NCBI GenBank assembly: GCA_963575745.1
Contig: CAUYUJ010017859.1
Coordinates: 1-64,000, forward strand
DNA length: 64,000 nucleotides
Source of the DNA: Prorocentrum cordatum
Taxonomy: Eukaryota > Sar > Dinophyceae > Prorocentrales > Prorocentraceae
Reading direction: 5' to 3'
Position numbers and translations under genes: made by a program
Notes under the pieces: generated by a model
Told to the model about the DNA's origin: nothing
The model's input: only the letters and a program-made list of their open reading frames with translations
The model's database searches: none
Shown: piece after piece, positions 32,313 to 43,601 of the stretch
How the letters are laid out: each line of letters opens with the position of its first letter
Numbering within the stretch: position 1 is the first letter of the stretch

Positions 32313-32560
32313 GTGAGGATGAATCGAGAATCTCCGAGATCGGGGAGATCTGGAGGATGTCTCGGGCGCCACGGCCTTCCCAGAGCGTCCCAAAGCGTTC
32401 CGGAATGCTCTGAGAGCGTTCCTGAACGCTCTGGAACGGATATCCTGGTCCTGGGCTGGGACGGTGATGAAATGGTGTGAGGACACATCGAGGATCTCCG
32501 AGATACGGCGGGCCTGGTGTCCCGGGCGCCGCGGCCTTCTCTGAGCCGGAATGCTCTGGA
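32313..32560. repeat. Diverged direct duplication
   Basis: GATGAATCGAGAATCTCCGAGAT ... GGGCGCCACGGCCTTCCC at 32,317-32,382 recurs as ACACATCGAGGATCTCCGAG ... GGGCGCCGCGGCCTTCTC at 32,482-32,541. GCGTTCC/GGAATGCTCTG units lie between. Confidence 0.6.
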
Positions 32561-32596
32561 ACGGAATTATCCTCGTCCTACCCCCGTCTGGCATAC

Positions 32597-32805
32597 CTAT
32601 TGGAGGCCTGGAAATTGGCACCAACACCAACACAGGGGGTCGCCTCCACAGGGGGAAGATGATCCTGGATCTCGGTGTTGGTGGTAATAGTTCGGCCACC
32701 TTGGAAGCCAGAATGCTACCACCACCACCGAGATCGGGACCTGCTCCCCTCGTTGGAGGCACACCGCCGAAATTGGTGTTGGTGTCAACCTCTGCACCCT
32801 GCGGA
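32597..32805. mobile_element. Element N, copy 2
   Basis: TATTGGAGGCCTGGAAATTG through GGTGTTGGTGTCAACCTCTG, with internal GAAGATGATCCTGGAT as in copy 1. Flanking duplication not evident. Confidence 0.8.
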
Positions 32806-33003
32806 ATGCTTTAGAAATCATGGGTTAAGAAATTCACAGTCTCATAAAAACCCAGAGCGTCTACCCAAATCTTAGGATTTACATGGAAGCATTAAGAAAA
32901 AAAATCGAGACTCCGGCCGAAAACCTGGGCTTTCTTCTTAAGCATCGCCTAGAAGGTAGGCCTGCGAACCTACGGCAGATTCGTGCCGTGACGGCCCTGG
33001 CCT

Positions 33004-33075
33004 TGGAGGAGGAGGAGGAGGAGGAGGAGGAGGAGGAGGAGGAGGAGGAGGAGGAGGAGGAGGAGGAGGAGGAGG
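33004..33075. repeat. (GGA)n microsatellite
   Basis: Pure GGA run. Confidence 0.97.
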
Positions 33076-33154
33076 GGGAGGAGGACGCCGCTCGTACCGA
33101 TCCGCCTCGAGCGGCCTCGGCTCTCCGGCAGCGCAAAAAGGCTCGACGCGGCCG

Positions 33155-33339
33155 ATCCTCTAGGGCTCCCAACTTCGCGCTCTCGCGCTCCGCGAAGCGC
33201 GAAGCGCGAACAACTTCGCGCTCTCGCGCCGCCCCCCCCAAAGGGAGAAGAGGAGGACGAGGAGGAGGGGGAGGAGAAACGAGGACCGCGGAGCGCGAAG
33301 CGCGAATAACTTCGCGCCCTCGAGGGAGCCCTTGATCCT
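33155..33339. mobile_element. Element G, copy 1 (175 bp, duplication ATCCT)
   Basis: Body 33,160-33,334 begins CTAGGGCTCCC and ends GGGAGCCCTTG. ATCCT lies at 33,155-33,159 and 33,335-33,339. The interior carries repeated GCGAAGCGCGAA palindromes. Confidence 0.8.
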
Positions 33340-33411
33340 GGACCACCAGCGGCATTCCACCTCGAACGCCTCCGCCAGAGTCGCCCTGGTCGCGAGCCTG
33401 CAGTACAGGCA

Positions 33412-33576
33412 AGCTACTCTCAGGCCGGGCATGCTCCCCCCCAGGCGGATTTTGGGCGGCAGATCACGAGTAGCCAACAAAAACTCAGACATACAGAGAA
33501 ATCGTCCCCGGAATATGGTTCCAAACTATTTTCGGATACTCCTCCTGTGGAGGGACATGCCCGACTTCGAGCTACT
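33412..33576. mobile_element. Element C, copy 3 (about 152 bp, duplication AGCTACT)
   Basis: Inverted ends CGGGCATGCTCCCCCCCAGG and the complement of CCTGTGGAGGGACATGCCCG. AGCTACT at 33,412-33,418 and 33,570-33,576. Confidence 0.78.
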
Positions 33577-33741
33577 ACCGCAAGGAACGCCGAAGGAGGA
33601 GCGAAGCCCCTCTTCGGCTCCAAGAGAGCGCCCGGGTGCACAGAAGGAGCGCTGGAGGAGCAATACCACGGAAGGGCGCGAGGAACCACGAGCCCCTTCC
33701 GATGCCAGGCGGCCGCTCACTTCAGCGACTTGACGGAGCAG

Positions 33742-33885
33742 AAGACTTTACAGCAGAAGCAGGAAGACTTTACAGTAGAATCAGGAAGACTTTACAGTAG
33801 AAGCAGGAAGACTAGAAGCAGGAACTTTGGGTAACAACAACGTGAAGCAGGAAGACTCTACAGTAGAAGCAGAGCGGATCCCCGC
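33742..33885. repeat. About 21-bp tandem repeat
   Basis: Degenerate GAAGACTTTACAGTAGAAGC units, about six, one interrupted by GGGTAACAACAACGTG. Confidence 0.85.
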
Positions 33886-33915
33886 AGGCTCCCCGAGGAC
33901 GGAGGCCGAGGGAAA

Positions 33916-34112
33916 ACTTGGAGGCCTGGAGCTGGGCACCAACAGTACAGGGGGTTGCCTCCACAAGGGGGGAGATGTTCCTGGAGGATGGTGGTAATCT
34001 GGCGGCCACCTCAGAAGCCCGAACACTACTACCATCACCGAGATCGGGATCAGAGCCCATTGGTGGAGGCACACCGCCCATGTCGGTGTTGGTGTCAACC
34101 TCTAGGCCTAGA
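33916..34112. mobile_element. Element N, copy 3
   Basis: CTTGGAGGCCTGGAGCTGGG to GGTGTTGGTGTCAACCTCTA. More diverged internally than copies 1 and 2. Confidence 0.75.
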
Positions 34113-34311
34113 GTCAACCCGTATCATAAGGATGCGCGGTACGGATGCAAGGGCATCGGAGGCCCACGTGAACGTTTTCCGAACGAGGCTGGCCAGCGAA
34201 AGTCGTTAAGGATTGGCCGCAAGGGCAAGAATGCAGGGGCACCCTTGGAAGAATTGCCCATCCCTCCTGCGCGGGTGGACTGTCCGAAGACCCGCTCGAT
34301 TCTTGAAGCAC

Positions 34312-34566
34312 GAGGAGGAGGAGGAGGAGGAGGAGGAGGAGGAGGAGGAGGAGGAGGAGGAGGAGGAGGAGGAGGAGGCGGAGGAGGAGGAGGAGGAGGA
34401 GGAGGAGGAGGGGGAGGAGAAGGAGGAGGAGGAGGGGGAGGAGGAGGGGGAGGAGGAGGAGGAGGAGGAGGAGGAGGAGGAGGAGGAGGAGGAGAAGGAG
34501 GAGGAGGGGGAGGAGGAGGAGGAGGAGGAGGAGGAGGAGGAGGAGGAGGAGGAGGAGGAGGAGGAG
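34312..34566. repeat. (GGA)n microsatellite (about 255 bp)
   Basis: Long purine-only run with few variants. Confidence 0.97.
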
Positions 34567-34700
34567 GGCGTCCAAGCAGGTGGGGGCACTGGCTGCGGAC
34601 GCAGCGCCGCCTCCCAGGTTCCTCTCAGTGCCCTGCCTGTCCAGGCCCCTGCGCGCCGCGTCCCCGAGCTTGGCCCGGGGCAGGGTGAGCCTTTTGGCGG

Positions 34701-34858
34701 CGCACAAAAGGGGGTGGGGGTAGGGGGGAGGGCTTCTTAGAGGCAGGCTGCGTCTCAGAGGGCGGCGGCCTTACATCTAGAGATGAGGCCCGCGCCTTCT
34801 GAGAAGCAGGGGTGCTTCTAAGGAGCCCTCCCCCCTCCCCCCACCCCCGTCTGCGCGT
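34701..34858. mobile_element. Element K, copy 2
   Basis: Inverted ends of about 40 bp: GGGGGGAGGGCTTCTTAG on the left; CTAAGGAGCCCTCCCCCC on the right. The internal hairpin is AGAAGCAGGGGTGCTTCT. It lacks the palindrome L found in copy 1. Confidence 0.7.
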
Positions 34859-35234
34859 GGCTGAGCCTTGCCGCCGCCACCGCCGTCTCGAGGATCGGGT
34901 AAGTGGGCACTGGGAGACAGACAAGAAGAGCCAACGAACCATGACCCCCATTCCCCGAGGAGTACTTGCGTTTAGGGAGTCCTTCTTGTCCTCTACAAAA
35001 ATGAGCCGGCTGGGCGGTCTGTTGAGCAGGGACCGACCTTCCCGGCATTCCTATAGGCCAACCACGACATGTTCTCAGAACCCAGACATGTCCTGAAAAT
35101 CAGAGCAGTGTTTTTACAGCATGAGCACGATGCGAAAAGGCAAGACAGCCCCAGCCAGAAGTGCTCTACGAACAGCTTGTGCAGACCACAGAAAAAGGTT
35201 ATGAGAAAATTCTTCGGTGGGCCTACAGGCACGC

Positions 35235-35419
35235 CAGAATCTAGGGCTCCCAACTTCGCGCTTCGCGCTGCGCGAAGCGCGAAGCGCGAATAACTTCGCG
35301 CTCTCGCGCCGCCCTCCCAAAGGGAGAATAGGAGGACGAGGAGGAGGGGGAGAAGGAACGAGGACCGCGAAGCGCGAAGCGCGAATAACTTCGCGCCCTC
35401 GAGGGAGCCCTTGCAGAAT
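35235..35419. mobile_element. Element G, copy 2 (173 bp, duplication CAGAAT)
   Basis: Body 35,241-35,413. CAGAAT at 35,235-35,240 and 35,414-35,419. It shares the whole interior with copy 1, including CCAAAGGGAGAA and the terminal CGCCCTCGAGGGAGCCCTTG. Confidence 0.85.
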
Positions 35420-35640
35420 GTGGCCGCCGTCGCCGCCGCGCCGCCGCCTCGACGCCGCCCGTCGTCTGTGCCACCTGGGCGGTCCGGCGGACATCTGGTC
35501 GCCGACGCCGCTCGCCGCCTCTCCGCCGCCTCGTCGCCGCCCGTCATAGGCCAGCTGGGCGGTCTGGCGGCTGTGTGGCCGCCCCGTCGCCGCCTCGCCG
35601 CCGCGTCGCCGCCACCAATCGCCGCTATGCTCGGCGATGA
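35420..35640. repeat. GCCGCC-rich imperfect duplication
   Basis: GCCAC/CAGCTGGGCGGTC(C/T)GGCGG occurs twice, within CGCCGCC-rich sequence. Confidence 0.6.
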
Positions 35641-35794
35641 CGGGCGTCATGAAAGGGGGGGTGTTTTTGGCGGGGGGGTGGTAGGGCCTAACGACGCCCC
35701 CCCCCGTCGTGTACCTCCGGCACCACAGCCGCGCCCGCGCGCACGACGCGACGAGCGAAGAGAGACCACGACGACGACGACGACGCGGGCAGCA

Positions 35795-36712
35795 TGTAGG
35801 TGGCGATCTGCCCCACTGCGCCTGTGTACACCACAACGCTCGCGTGCACCACAGTGCGCGTGTTCACCACAGCGCCTGCGTACACCGCAACCGCCGCGTG
35901 CAACGCAGCGCCTGTGTACACCACAGTGCTTGCGTTCACTGCAGCGCTTGTGCACGCCACAGCGCCTGTCTACACCACAGCACCCGCGTACAAGGCAGCG
36001 CTGGTGTACACCACAGTACCTGCGTGCATAGGACAGGTAGAAGGAGCATGTACGTGAGGATTTGTTGCGTACACCTAAACGCCACGCCAGGAACGTGCTG
36101 ATAATCGAAGGCAACGTTTTTCCCTCCTCCCTCCTCCTCCACCTCCTCCTCCTCCTCCTCCTGTTCCTCCTCCTCTTTACCCCCTGTCGCGCGGGTTGGC
36201 GCTAGAACGCACGTGCGCATCTCAGCGTGCACCGCAGAATGGTCTATTGAATCGGTCCACTTGTTTTTGGACGGCCAACTTAGCTGGAGCCTCCTGGACA
36301 CAAATGGGGGGAGTTAAGGTGATGCGGGCGGACTCGGGAGAACTCGTAGATTCCAGCGGCGCTCCTTTGTCCATAGAACTCCCTTCTATGATTTTCTCTG
36401 GAATCCACAAGCGCTCCATTTTGTCACAAGGATTCCTTCTAAAATTCTATACACAACACCGGTACACAGGCACTGCAATGCACGCAGGCATTGTGGTGTA
36501 CACTGGTGCTGTGTTGCACACGGCTGATGTGGTGTACGCAGGCGCTGTACACAAGAGCTGTTGTGCCCGCAGGCACGGTGGCGCAAACTGACGATGTGTT
36601 GCATGCGGCTGCTGTGGTGTAGATCCGCGGCGTGGTGTACACAGGCGCTGTGGTGCACGCGGGCACTGTGGTGTACACAGGCGTTGTGGTGCAAATCGCC
36701 ACCTACATGCTG
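35795..36712. repeat. Large inverted repeat made of a 24-bp satellite
   Basis: The left arm (35,795-36,035) starts GTAGGTGGCGATCTGCCC and contains about ten units of the type GTGTACACCACAGCGCCTGC. The right arm (36,455-36,712) holds the same units inverted and ends CAAATCGCCACCTACATGCTG. The spacer 36,036-36,454 includes a short CTC run at 36,120-36,175. Because the unit is eight codons, both arms stay open and give Ala/Thr/Val/Tyr repeat peptides, not called as genes. Confidence 0.85.
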
Positions 36713-37130
36713 GTGCGACCCGTCCTCCGTCATTCCTAAGCGTTCCCAGACGCCGCCGGCGCGAAACGTGACGCCATCGACCCCCTCCACCCCCCCCCCC
36801 GATGATTGCCGTCATCGGCCCAGACTAAAAAACAGTCTCCAGCCGCGTCCGCGCGCACGACGACGATGAGCGACGAGCGACGAGCCACGAGCGACGCCGA
36901 CGACGACGACTGCGGAAGAGACACCTATAGGGATTCCTACGCGGACACCTAGGCGGATCCCAATGCCCACGGCGGCAGTGCCCGGAGCGCACTGGGTGGG
37001 GGGAGCGTTACGTCTTTGGGGGGGGCGGGAGCGGGGGCCATGACGCCCGTCATGTCGCAAGCAGTGAAGAAACGGGCTCTAGCTTGCGCGACTTTCAAAT
37101 GATCCATTGGCTGATCCACGCATCTGCATA
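36713..37130. other. Stretch without a recognised gene
   Basis: Contains GACGAGCGACGAGC-type short repeats near 36,870 and GATCC/GGATTCC palindromes near 36,930. Nothing coding recognised. Confidence 0.4.
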
Positions 37131-37144
37131 TGTTTCTTCATAGT

Positions 37145-37145
<1 letters not shown>

Positions 37146-37180
<35 letters not shown>

Positions 37181-37210
37181 TAGATAATTATTGTATATAT
37201 GGAGATAAAA

Positions 37211-37246
<36 letters not shown>

Positions 37247-37350
37247 GTATGTATATATATATATGTGCACATACGAGAACCATGCGCGCGCTTCGCGCGC
37301 GCGCGTTCTAGCAAGCTCTAGTTGTAACCTGAACTGTTCGGCATGGGCGG

Positions 37351-37391
<41 letters not shown>

Positions 37392-37398
37392 TATATTC
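37146..37398. repeat. (AT)n tracts with a GCGCGC palindrome
   Basis: TATATA runs at 37,146-37,175, 37,212-37,265 and 37,351-37,396, with CTTCGCGCGCGCGCG near 37,290. The most AT-rich part of the window. Confidence 0.95.
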
Positions 37399-37429
37399 CT
37401 CCTATAGTTTTATGAGCCCGGGCGGGGGG

Positions 37430-38130
37430 ACCCCCCCCCAAAACCGGACTCCCGGGATCTGGGGCTTTGGGACCCTCCAGACGGGCCTCGAAGCGGCCAC
37501 CGGGCCTCACGTGGCGTTTTGCCAAGCCTTCCCAGCACACCTAGGGCGATCAGGGGGGTCATCGGAGACGTCCCAGAGACCCCCAAGACAGCACAAGAGC
37601 GCTCCAAGAGTGACCGACGTGACCTCAAGATGGCCCAAGAGGCCTCCAGGACGGCCCCAAAGAGGCCTCTAAGAGCACCCCCAAGAGGGACCCTCGAGGC
37701 AAAAATCATTGATTTTCTGTGGATGTTTGGTGAATTTTAGGGTTATCCTCTTTTCGGCTTCCCGACGCTCCAAGACGGCGGTCGGCGGTCGTCTGGGCGT
37801 CCGAAGCCGCCTGGGAGGCTCCAAAATCGCCCCACAACCATCCGAAAGGGCTTCCAGGCAATCCAAGAGAGCCCCAAAACGGCACAACACGGGTCCAAGA
37901 TGGCCCTCAGAGAGCCCCATGGCGGCCCAAGATGGCCCAAAGACACCCTCCGAAGAATTCCAAATCGTGATTCGGTCGTTCAGGGAGCCCGCGGTTGGAG
38001 GCAGGGTGGCCCGAGGAAGCCCCCGGAGGCCCCCAGAATACGCCCAGGAGGTATCCTGAAGGCCTCAAGAAAGCCTGAAACAACTTTTGTGAGGCCCCTA
38101 GAGGCTCTCCAAGGAGGAGCCTCCGCAAAA
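37430..38130. repeat. Degenerate CCAAGA satellite block 1
   Basis: Loose 9-14 bp periodicity of GGCCCCAAGAGG / GGCCCAAGATGG. Near 37,700-37,780 a conserved core (AAAATCATTGATTTTC ... CTCTTTTCGGCTTCCCGACG) recurs in other blocks. Pro/Arg/Lys-rich frames are artefacts. Confidence 0.75.
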
Positions 38131-38634
38131 AAGAGCTGAGAAGGATGGGGAGAATGCGCAGGGTATGGCGAGCATAAGGGAAAAGAAGCATGGAGGAAGG
38201 ATAACGAATAATATAATTATAGCGGCGATGCCAGAAAAGGCAACCAGGAGTTATCGCTAAATTGTCGGCTTGACCTTCCTGCTATTCCGCCTGCATGCCA
38301 AACTTCAAGGACCAAGGTGCATGGCGCGAAGCGCCATTGCAGTCTTGTATGTATATATATACAAGATTTTAAGGCTCGCTGCGCTTCGCCTTCTAATCTT
38401 GATCCTTGCACCTACGATGTTTCTGGGCGCGGGCGAGAACACAATTGTTCAATGAGGTGTGTGGGAATTGTGCGAGCGGAGGCGAGGCGAGGCGAGTGCG
38501 CGGTAGCGCCCGGGGCGGGGCTCAGGGCGCAGAGTTGGTGGACGCTGGAGTGGAGGTGAAGGTGGAAAGTCGGATGCCGGACGCTAGAGGTCGGAGTGCT
38601 GAGCTGATGGAGGCTGGAAGTCTATAGGTGGAAG
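38131..38634. other. Intergenic stretch
   Basis: Includes the palindrome CTTGTATGTATATATATACAAG (38,344-38,365). 38,566-38,625 resembles 39,531-39,590, so the next block is flanked by a diverged direct repeat of about 60 bp. No gene recognised. Confidence 0.4.
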
Positions 38635-39515
38635 TCCCACCAGCCCTTTAGGGCTACGGTGGTATAACGAGTTTGGTCTTCTCTCTTCCCCTTCCTTCCC
38701 CTGCTCGGGGGAGGGGTAACCTTCCCCTGGACCTGGAGGGGGGGGGGGATGGAGGCGTTAGAGCGTCCAAGATGGCTCAAGATGGCTCCAAGAGGCGCTC
38801 CAAGTCGCAAGATGGCCTCCAAGATGGCCCAAGATACCTCAAGATGGGTCAAGATAGCCTCCGACACACCTCCAAGAGTCCTCAAGACGGATCCACGTGC
38901 CCTTCGAGCCCTCCACGGCGCCCTCCAAGAAGCCAAAACCCTTCAAAAGCCTAAGGAAAGTCAATGTGTTTGGCATTCTCGTCTTTTCGCTTCCGATGGG
39001 CCCCTGAGGCATCAAGATGGCCCCAAGATGGCCCAAGAGAGCCCCAAGAGGGGCCCAAGAAGGCCCAAGACGGCCCCAAGATCGCCCAAGAGGCTTCCAA
39101 AGAGCGCTCCAACACGTCCCCAAGACGCCGTTTGAGAGCCTCCGAGGGGGGGACCTGAACTGAGGACCCCCGCTCTTTTTGAACAATGGGGCCCAAGACG
39201 GGCCCGAGAGGCCTCCCAGCCTCTCCTGAAGATTCTCCACCCCGCCCTTTTTGGCCCAAGATGGCTCCAAGAGAGCCCTAGATAGCCCAAGATGGCCTCC
39301 AAAATGGCCCAAGATAGCCAAGCATGGCTCAAGATAGAGCCTCCGACAGATCTCCAAGAGGCCTCAAGACAGCCTGAATATGGCCCAACATAGCCGAGCA
39401 TGGCTCAGAATAGCTTCCGACAGCCTCTAGCCGAGCATGGCTCAGGATAGCCTCCAAGAGGCCTCGGGAAAGCTGGCAATCAATTCTGGACGGGCCGGTG
39501 GGGATACGCGAAGCG
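38635..39515. mobile_element. Composite element P, copy 1 (TIR ends, CCAAGA core)
   Basis: Left end TCCCACCAGCCC, then a CTTCCCC/GGGGAGG stretch, a CCAAGA block with the core TCTCGTCTTTTCGCTTCCGA, and right end CGGGCCGGTGGGGATACGCG. The ends are inverted. Copy 2 at 52,094 has the same order. Confidence 0.65.
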
Positions 39516-40620
39516 TCAAGAATTGAGAGGAAAGTCGGCGGCCGCATGCTGGAGGACGGGATGCTGACCTGGTAGAGGCTGGGAGTCCCGCGAGCGAAGC
39601 GGCAACACGATATTGAATGAGAGATGTGGCCGGCGCCTCGGCGAGAGCACGGGTCCCAGTGAAAGCTGTCTTCTGTTTCCGCCGTTTGCCCTCCCCTCCT
39701 CCTGCTCCTCCGTGCCCTCCTTCCGTCTTCCTGGGGCCCCTCCTGTTTCTCGCAATCCTCACCGTTCCTTCCTCTTCCTCCTTTTTCTCCTCCGTCCCGC
39801 CTCCTGCTCCTTTTCCTTCTCTGCCACGCGGGCACATTCGGCGCGCGGGCCAGCCGAGCCAAGGACGACGGCGACGATGACAACGACGACGGCGGCGACG
39901 TGGGCTCTTGAGACGAAAGGAGAACTGCGCATCAAATTGTGTTCCCCGGACCCTGGAAGCCTGTCGTGGGCCCTCTTCGGAGCCCCCTTTGTCTGTCTTG
40001 GCACCCCTGGTTGCTTTTGGGGAGCTTGTGATAAGAGTATGTGGTCTGGGGCTTTTGACGAGGCAGCGGAGGAGGAAGACAACGAACTACAGGAGGAGCA
40101 AGAGGAGCAGGAGGATAAAGAGCCGGAGGAGGAGGAGCAGCAGAAGGAGGTTGGGAGGAGATTTCCGAAGAGTTGGTGTCGAGAGTTAGGTTGGAACCTT
40201 CTTGGACTTTCTTGGGGATGTCTTCAGAGCCTCGAAGGAGGAGATTTCCGAAGAGTTGGTGTCGAGAGTTAGGTTGGAACCTTCTTGGACTTTCTTGGGG
40301 ATGTCTTCAGAGCCTCGAAGGAGCAGCTGGAGGAGGATCAGGAGAAAACCTCCTGAGAAAATGAGTATCAGTTTTCGTATCCCGGAGTCGGTGGAGGCAA
40401 ATGAGGAGAGGGCGATGGAGGGAGGAGGAGGAGGACGAGGAGGAGGAGGAAGGCGACGAGTTCGAGGGAAGAAGGAGGTTGAGGAGGGGATGAGGGGCAG
40501 AGAGGGGGAAACGGAGGAGGAGGAGGTAGAGAAGGACGAGAGATGGGCTGTCGGACGTCCGAGTAGGTCATGCCGAGAGTTATCTTGGAACCCTCTTGGG
40601 CTCTAGTGGGGATGTCTGCA
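39516..40620. other. Stretch with an 88-bp duplication at 40,158-40,330
   Basis: GATTTCCGAAGAGTTGGTGT ... CTTCAGAGCCTCGAAGGA occurs twice in tandem; a diverged third piece is at 40,555-40,625. GGA-rich between 40,060 and 40,550. No gene supported. Confidence 0.6.
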
Positions 40621-40719
40621 GGGCCTCATGTGCCGTCTTGGGGCGAGGTTGAGAAGAACTAGGGGCGATGGGGGGGGCCGCTCAGGTCAATCAGAGTGTA
40701 AAGAATTTGACGGCTCTAA

Positions 40720-41330
40720 GACTGAGTGGAGCTCCTGTTGGTGCTTTTGTATACCATCGGAGGGCCTTCTTGGGCTGTCCTGGGGCCCTCGTGGGCTGTC
40801 TGGGGGGGCTTGGGCCGTCCTGGGGCCGTGTTGGGGCTCTCTCGGGCCCTCTCTGAAGCATCCCGTGACTCTGTTGGAGCCCTCTTGGGGGTCTTTTAGG
40901 GGTCTCTTGGGCGCTCCCTGGCTTTCTTTGCGCTTTATTGACCCATCTTGGGGCCCCATTGGGCCGCCTGGAAGCCATTTCGGGGCGACCTCGGAAGCTC
41001 GCAGATCATTATTGGGCCGTTCGTGGCCAGAAAAGGCGAGAAGCACAGAATCGTTCAAAAATAAATGGAAAATTAAGGTTTTTGGCCTGCTGAGGCCGTG
41101 TTGGAGGTCTTTGCGGGGGCATCCTGGACAGTCTTGAGCCCATGTTTGGTCCTGTTGGAGCACTATGGGGCCGTCTTGGGGCCTCTTGGGCCTTGCAGAG
41201 GACGTCTCGGAAGTGCCTTCTGCTGTCTTGGGCTCCCGATGTAGGCCTCGTGTCGCTCTCTTCGGGGTAAGCATTGTGGGGCTCTCTTGGGAGCCTGTGG
41301 GGTTCATCTGGGGTCCATGTGGGGGGGGTG
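40720..41330. repeat. CCAAGA satellite block 2 (inverse orientation)
   Basis: TCTTGGG(G)CC units with the conserved core complement near 41,020-41,095 (GGCCAGAAAAGGCGAGAAGC). Confidence 0.7.
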
Positions 41331-41389
41331 TCGGTGACATGCCGGGTTTTTCCTTGTAATTTGATAGGTAGAAGGAATATAGTACCACA

Positions 41390-42150
41390 CGGATCGTGCT
41401 CCTCAGGAGGCTCCACATGCGGCCCCGAAGACAGGCTTGGCTCAGCGCCTCCCTGCCCAGGAGGGCACACCCCTCACAGAGATCGGGCACCACAAGGAGC
41501 TCACGCCTCCGTCGTCAGAAAGGCTCGCACAGTGGTATGCTCCTCACGAGGATCGTGCCCCGCAAGCACCTGCATTGAAGCACCGGAGGGAAGCTTCATA
41601 GCGTCGCCCAGCTCACTTCGGCACATCTCTCATACGGATCGTGACCCGCAAAGAGTTCCACGGACGGCCCCAAAGACAAAGCTCGCATCCCGCACCCCAG
41701 CCCATTTCGGCACACCTCTCACACGGATCGTGGCCAACAGGGATCTCCACCTGCGGCCCCAGAGGCAGGGTTCGCACTGTGCCCCCTCCCCCGCCCCCTT
41801 CTGGCCACTGCGGCACACCACATCACGCGAGCCGTGCCCACAAAGAGTGCCACCGAAAGGTCCAGCGACACGGTTCATACAACGCCCCCCCGCCCGTGTC
41901 GGCACACCGTACACCCGTCACGCGAATCAGGCCCCGGAGGGAGCTCCACCCATGGCACCAGTGGGCAGCTTCGCACGGCGGCGCCCCCCCCCGCCCACTC
42001 CGGAAAAAATGCATCGCACGGGTCGTCCCCGGAGGAGGTCCACCCGCGGCCTGCGGGCGTGCTTGCGCGGAGGCATCCGAATGATTCGGCACACCCTTCA
42101 CGCGGATCGCGCCTCACAGGGAGTTCGGCGCACCCGTGCACGCGTGCTCC
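41390..42150. repeat. Old, diverged relative of the 90-bp satellite (about 105-bp period)
   Basis: Repeated GGCACACC(T/C)CTCACACGGATCG and GAGCTCCACC with 20-30 percent divergence. About seven units, same order as the S satellite but on the other strand. Confidence 0.7.
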
Positions 42151-42384
42151 GCAGAAAGCATATTTGGCATTGCCCCGCGGCGCGCAGTGTATGAAGAGCC
42201 CCGCGCCGTGCCAATGGGATGGGATGGGTCCGTCGCCAGGGCCAATTGCTTGCATCGGAGGTCGGAGGGTGAGATCGCAGTGGAACGAAGACCCCCAACC
42301 AGGAAATCGTTTCGTTTCGTTCGTGTCGCGCGCGCGGGCGAGGCGAAACTGCGTGGGCGCGCGAGGGGATTGTACCCGCCGTTG

Positions 42385-42700
42385 CTAGGGCGAAATCAAG
42401 ACACATTAATTTTCCCCGTCCGTCTGTCCGTCCAGTGGCTCTAGCGGTGTCCCGCGGTGTCCCGTGGTGTCCAGTGGTGTCCGTCGTTTCTAGGGCGAAG
42501 TCAAAACAATTGATTCTCCCCCGTCCGTCCATCCGTCCGCCCGGCGGTGGCTCGCGGTGGCTCGCGGTGTCCCGTGGTGTCCGCCGTTGCTCGGGCGAAG
42601 TCATGACAAATTATTATCCCCCGTCCGTCCGTCCATCCGGCGGTGGCTCGCGGTGTTCCGCGGTGCCCCGTGGTGTCCCGTGGTGTTCTTTGGTGTCCCG
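42385..42700. repeat. About 100-bp tandem repeat, three copies
   Basis: Each unit has TTGCT(A/C)GGGCGAA(A/G)TCA, then CCCCGTCCGTC and GGTGTCCCG(C/T)GGTGTCC. Confidence 0.8.
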
Positions 42701-43075
42701 TAGAGTGAGATCGATCGTGAGATCGATAGTGAAATCGATGTTGTGCCCCGTTGTGTCCCAAAAAGTGGAATCGATAGTGAGATCGATGGTGAGATCGACA
42801 GGTGTCGCGTGGTGTCCCGTGGTGTCCCGTTGAGTGAGATCGATAGTGAGATCGATAGTGGGATCGATAGTGAGATCGATGTGGTGTCCCGAGGTGTCCC
42901 GTGGTGTCCTGTGGTGTCCCGTTGAGTGAGATCGATAGTGAGATCGATAATGAGCCCGATAGTGAGATCATGAGGTGCCCCGCGGTGTCCCGTTGCGTGA
43001 TATCGATTGTGAGATCGAGAAGTGTCCCGTGGTGTCCCGTGGTGTGAGATCGATAATGAGATCGATTGAGTCAAA
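42701..43075. repeat. GAGATCGATAGT and GTGTCCCGTG minisatellites
   Basis: Alternating blocks of the two short units, ending before 43,080. Confidence 0.85.
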
Positions 43076-43199
43076 TGTTGGTCCCCCACCCTCACCCCCA
43101 CCACAACCTCCTTTATCACCCGAAGGGTGGTCGTGTAGGTATTTACGGCCTTAGGATTCTTTCATACCTGTAATTCGGAGTCTCCTGGCATGCTTTTAG

Positions 43200-43450
43200 A
43201 CTTTTAGAGCAACTCGTGCAGCGACTCTTGAAGCTTCTTGTGGCCTCATGTGGACCCTGTGGGGGCTTCTTTTGGGGCCATTGGGGGCCTCTTGGGTGCC
43301 TGCTGCGGCCAGGGAAACCCACTCGTGGCGGAGGGCTCGAAATGCGAGTTTTAAATCCCCCTCTTGGACTCCTCTTGGCTCTCTCGGGCGTCCTGGGGGC
43401 CATCTGGGAGACGTTTTGGACGCTGTTAAGACCCAAGCTGCGAATATGTT
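43200..43450. repeat. CCAAGA satellite block 3 (inverse, short)
   Basis: TCTTGGG and TCTTTTGGGGCC units. The surrounding 43,080-43,600 is otherwise unannotated. Confidence 0.5.
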
Positions 43451-43601
43451 AAATATGCACGTTTTCCCGTGTGAGTCTCATCAAGCCATTAAGAACCCCC
43501 ACGGGGTTATCATTACCACCGCACAGTAATTCAATAGTTCTGGGGGGGGGCGGTTTTCGCCGAACAATATGATTAGCGCCGCGCAAAATGACAAAAACAA
43601 T

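Noticed and set aside
39249-39262. TTTTTGGCCCAAG as a third relict spliced leader
   Set aside because: It is part of the CCAAGA satellite, where GGCCCAAG recurs many times.
37709-41493. Several frames of 80-270 codons in the CCAAGA blocks
   Set aside because: Their Trp/Leu/Gly or Pro/Lys/Arg bias follows the satellite unit, and both strands are open.
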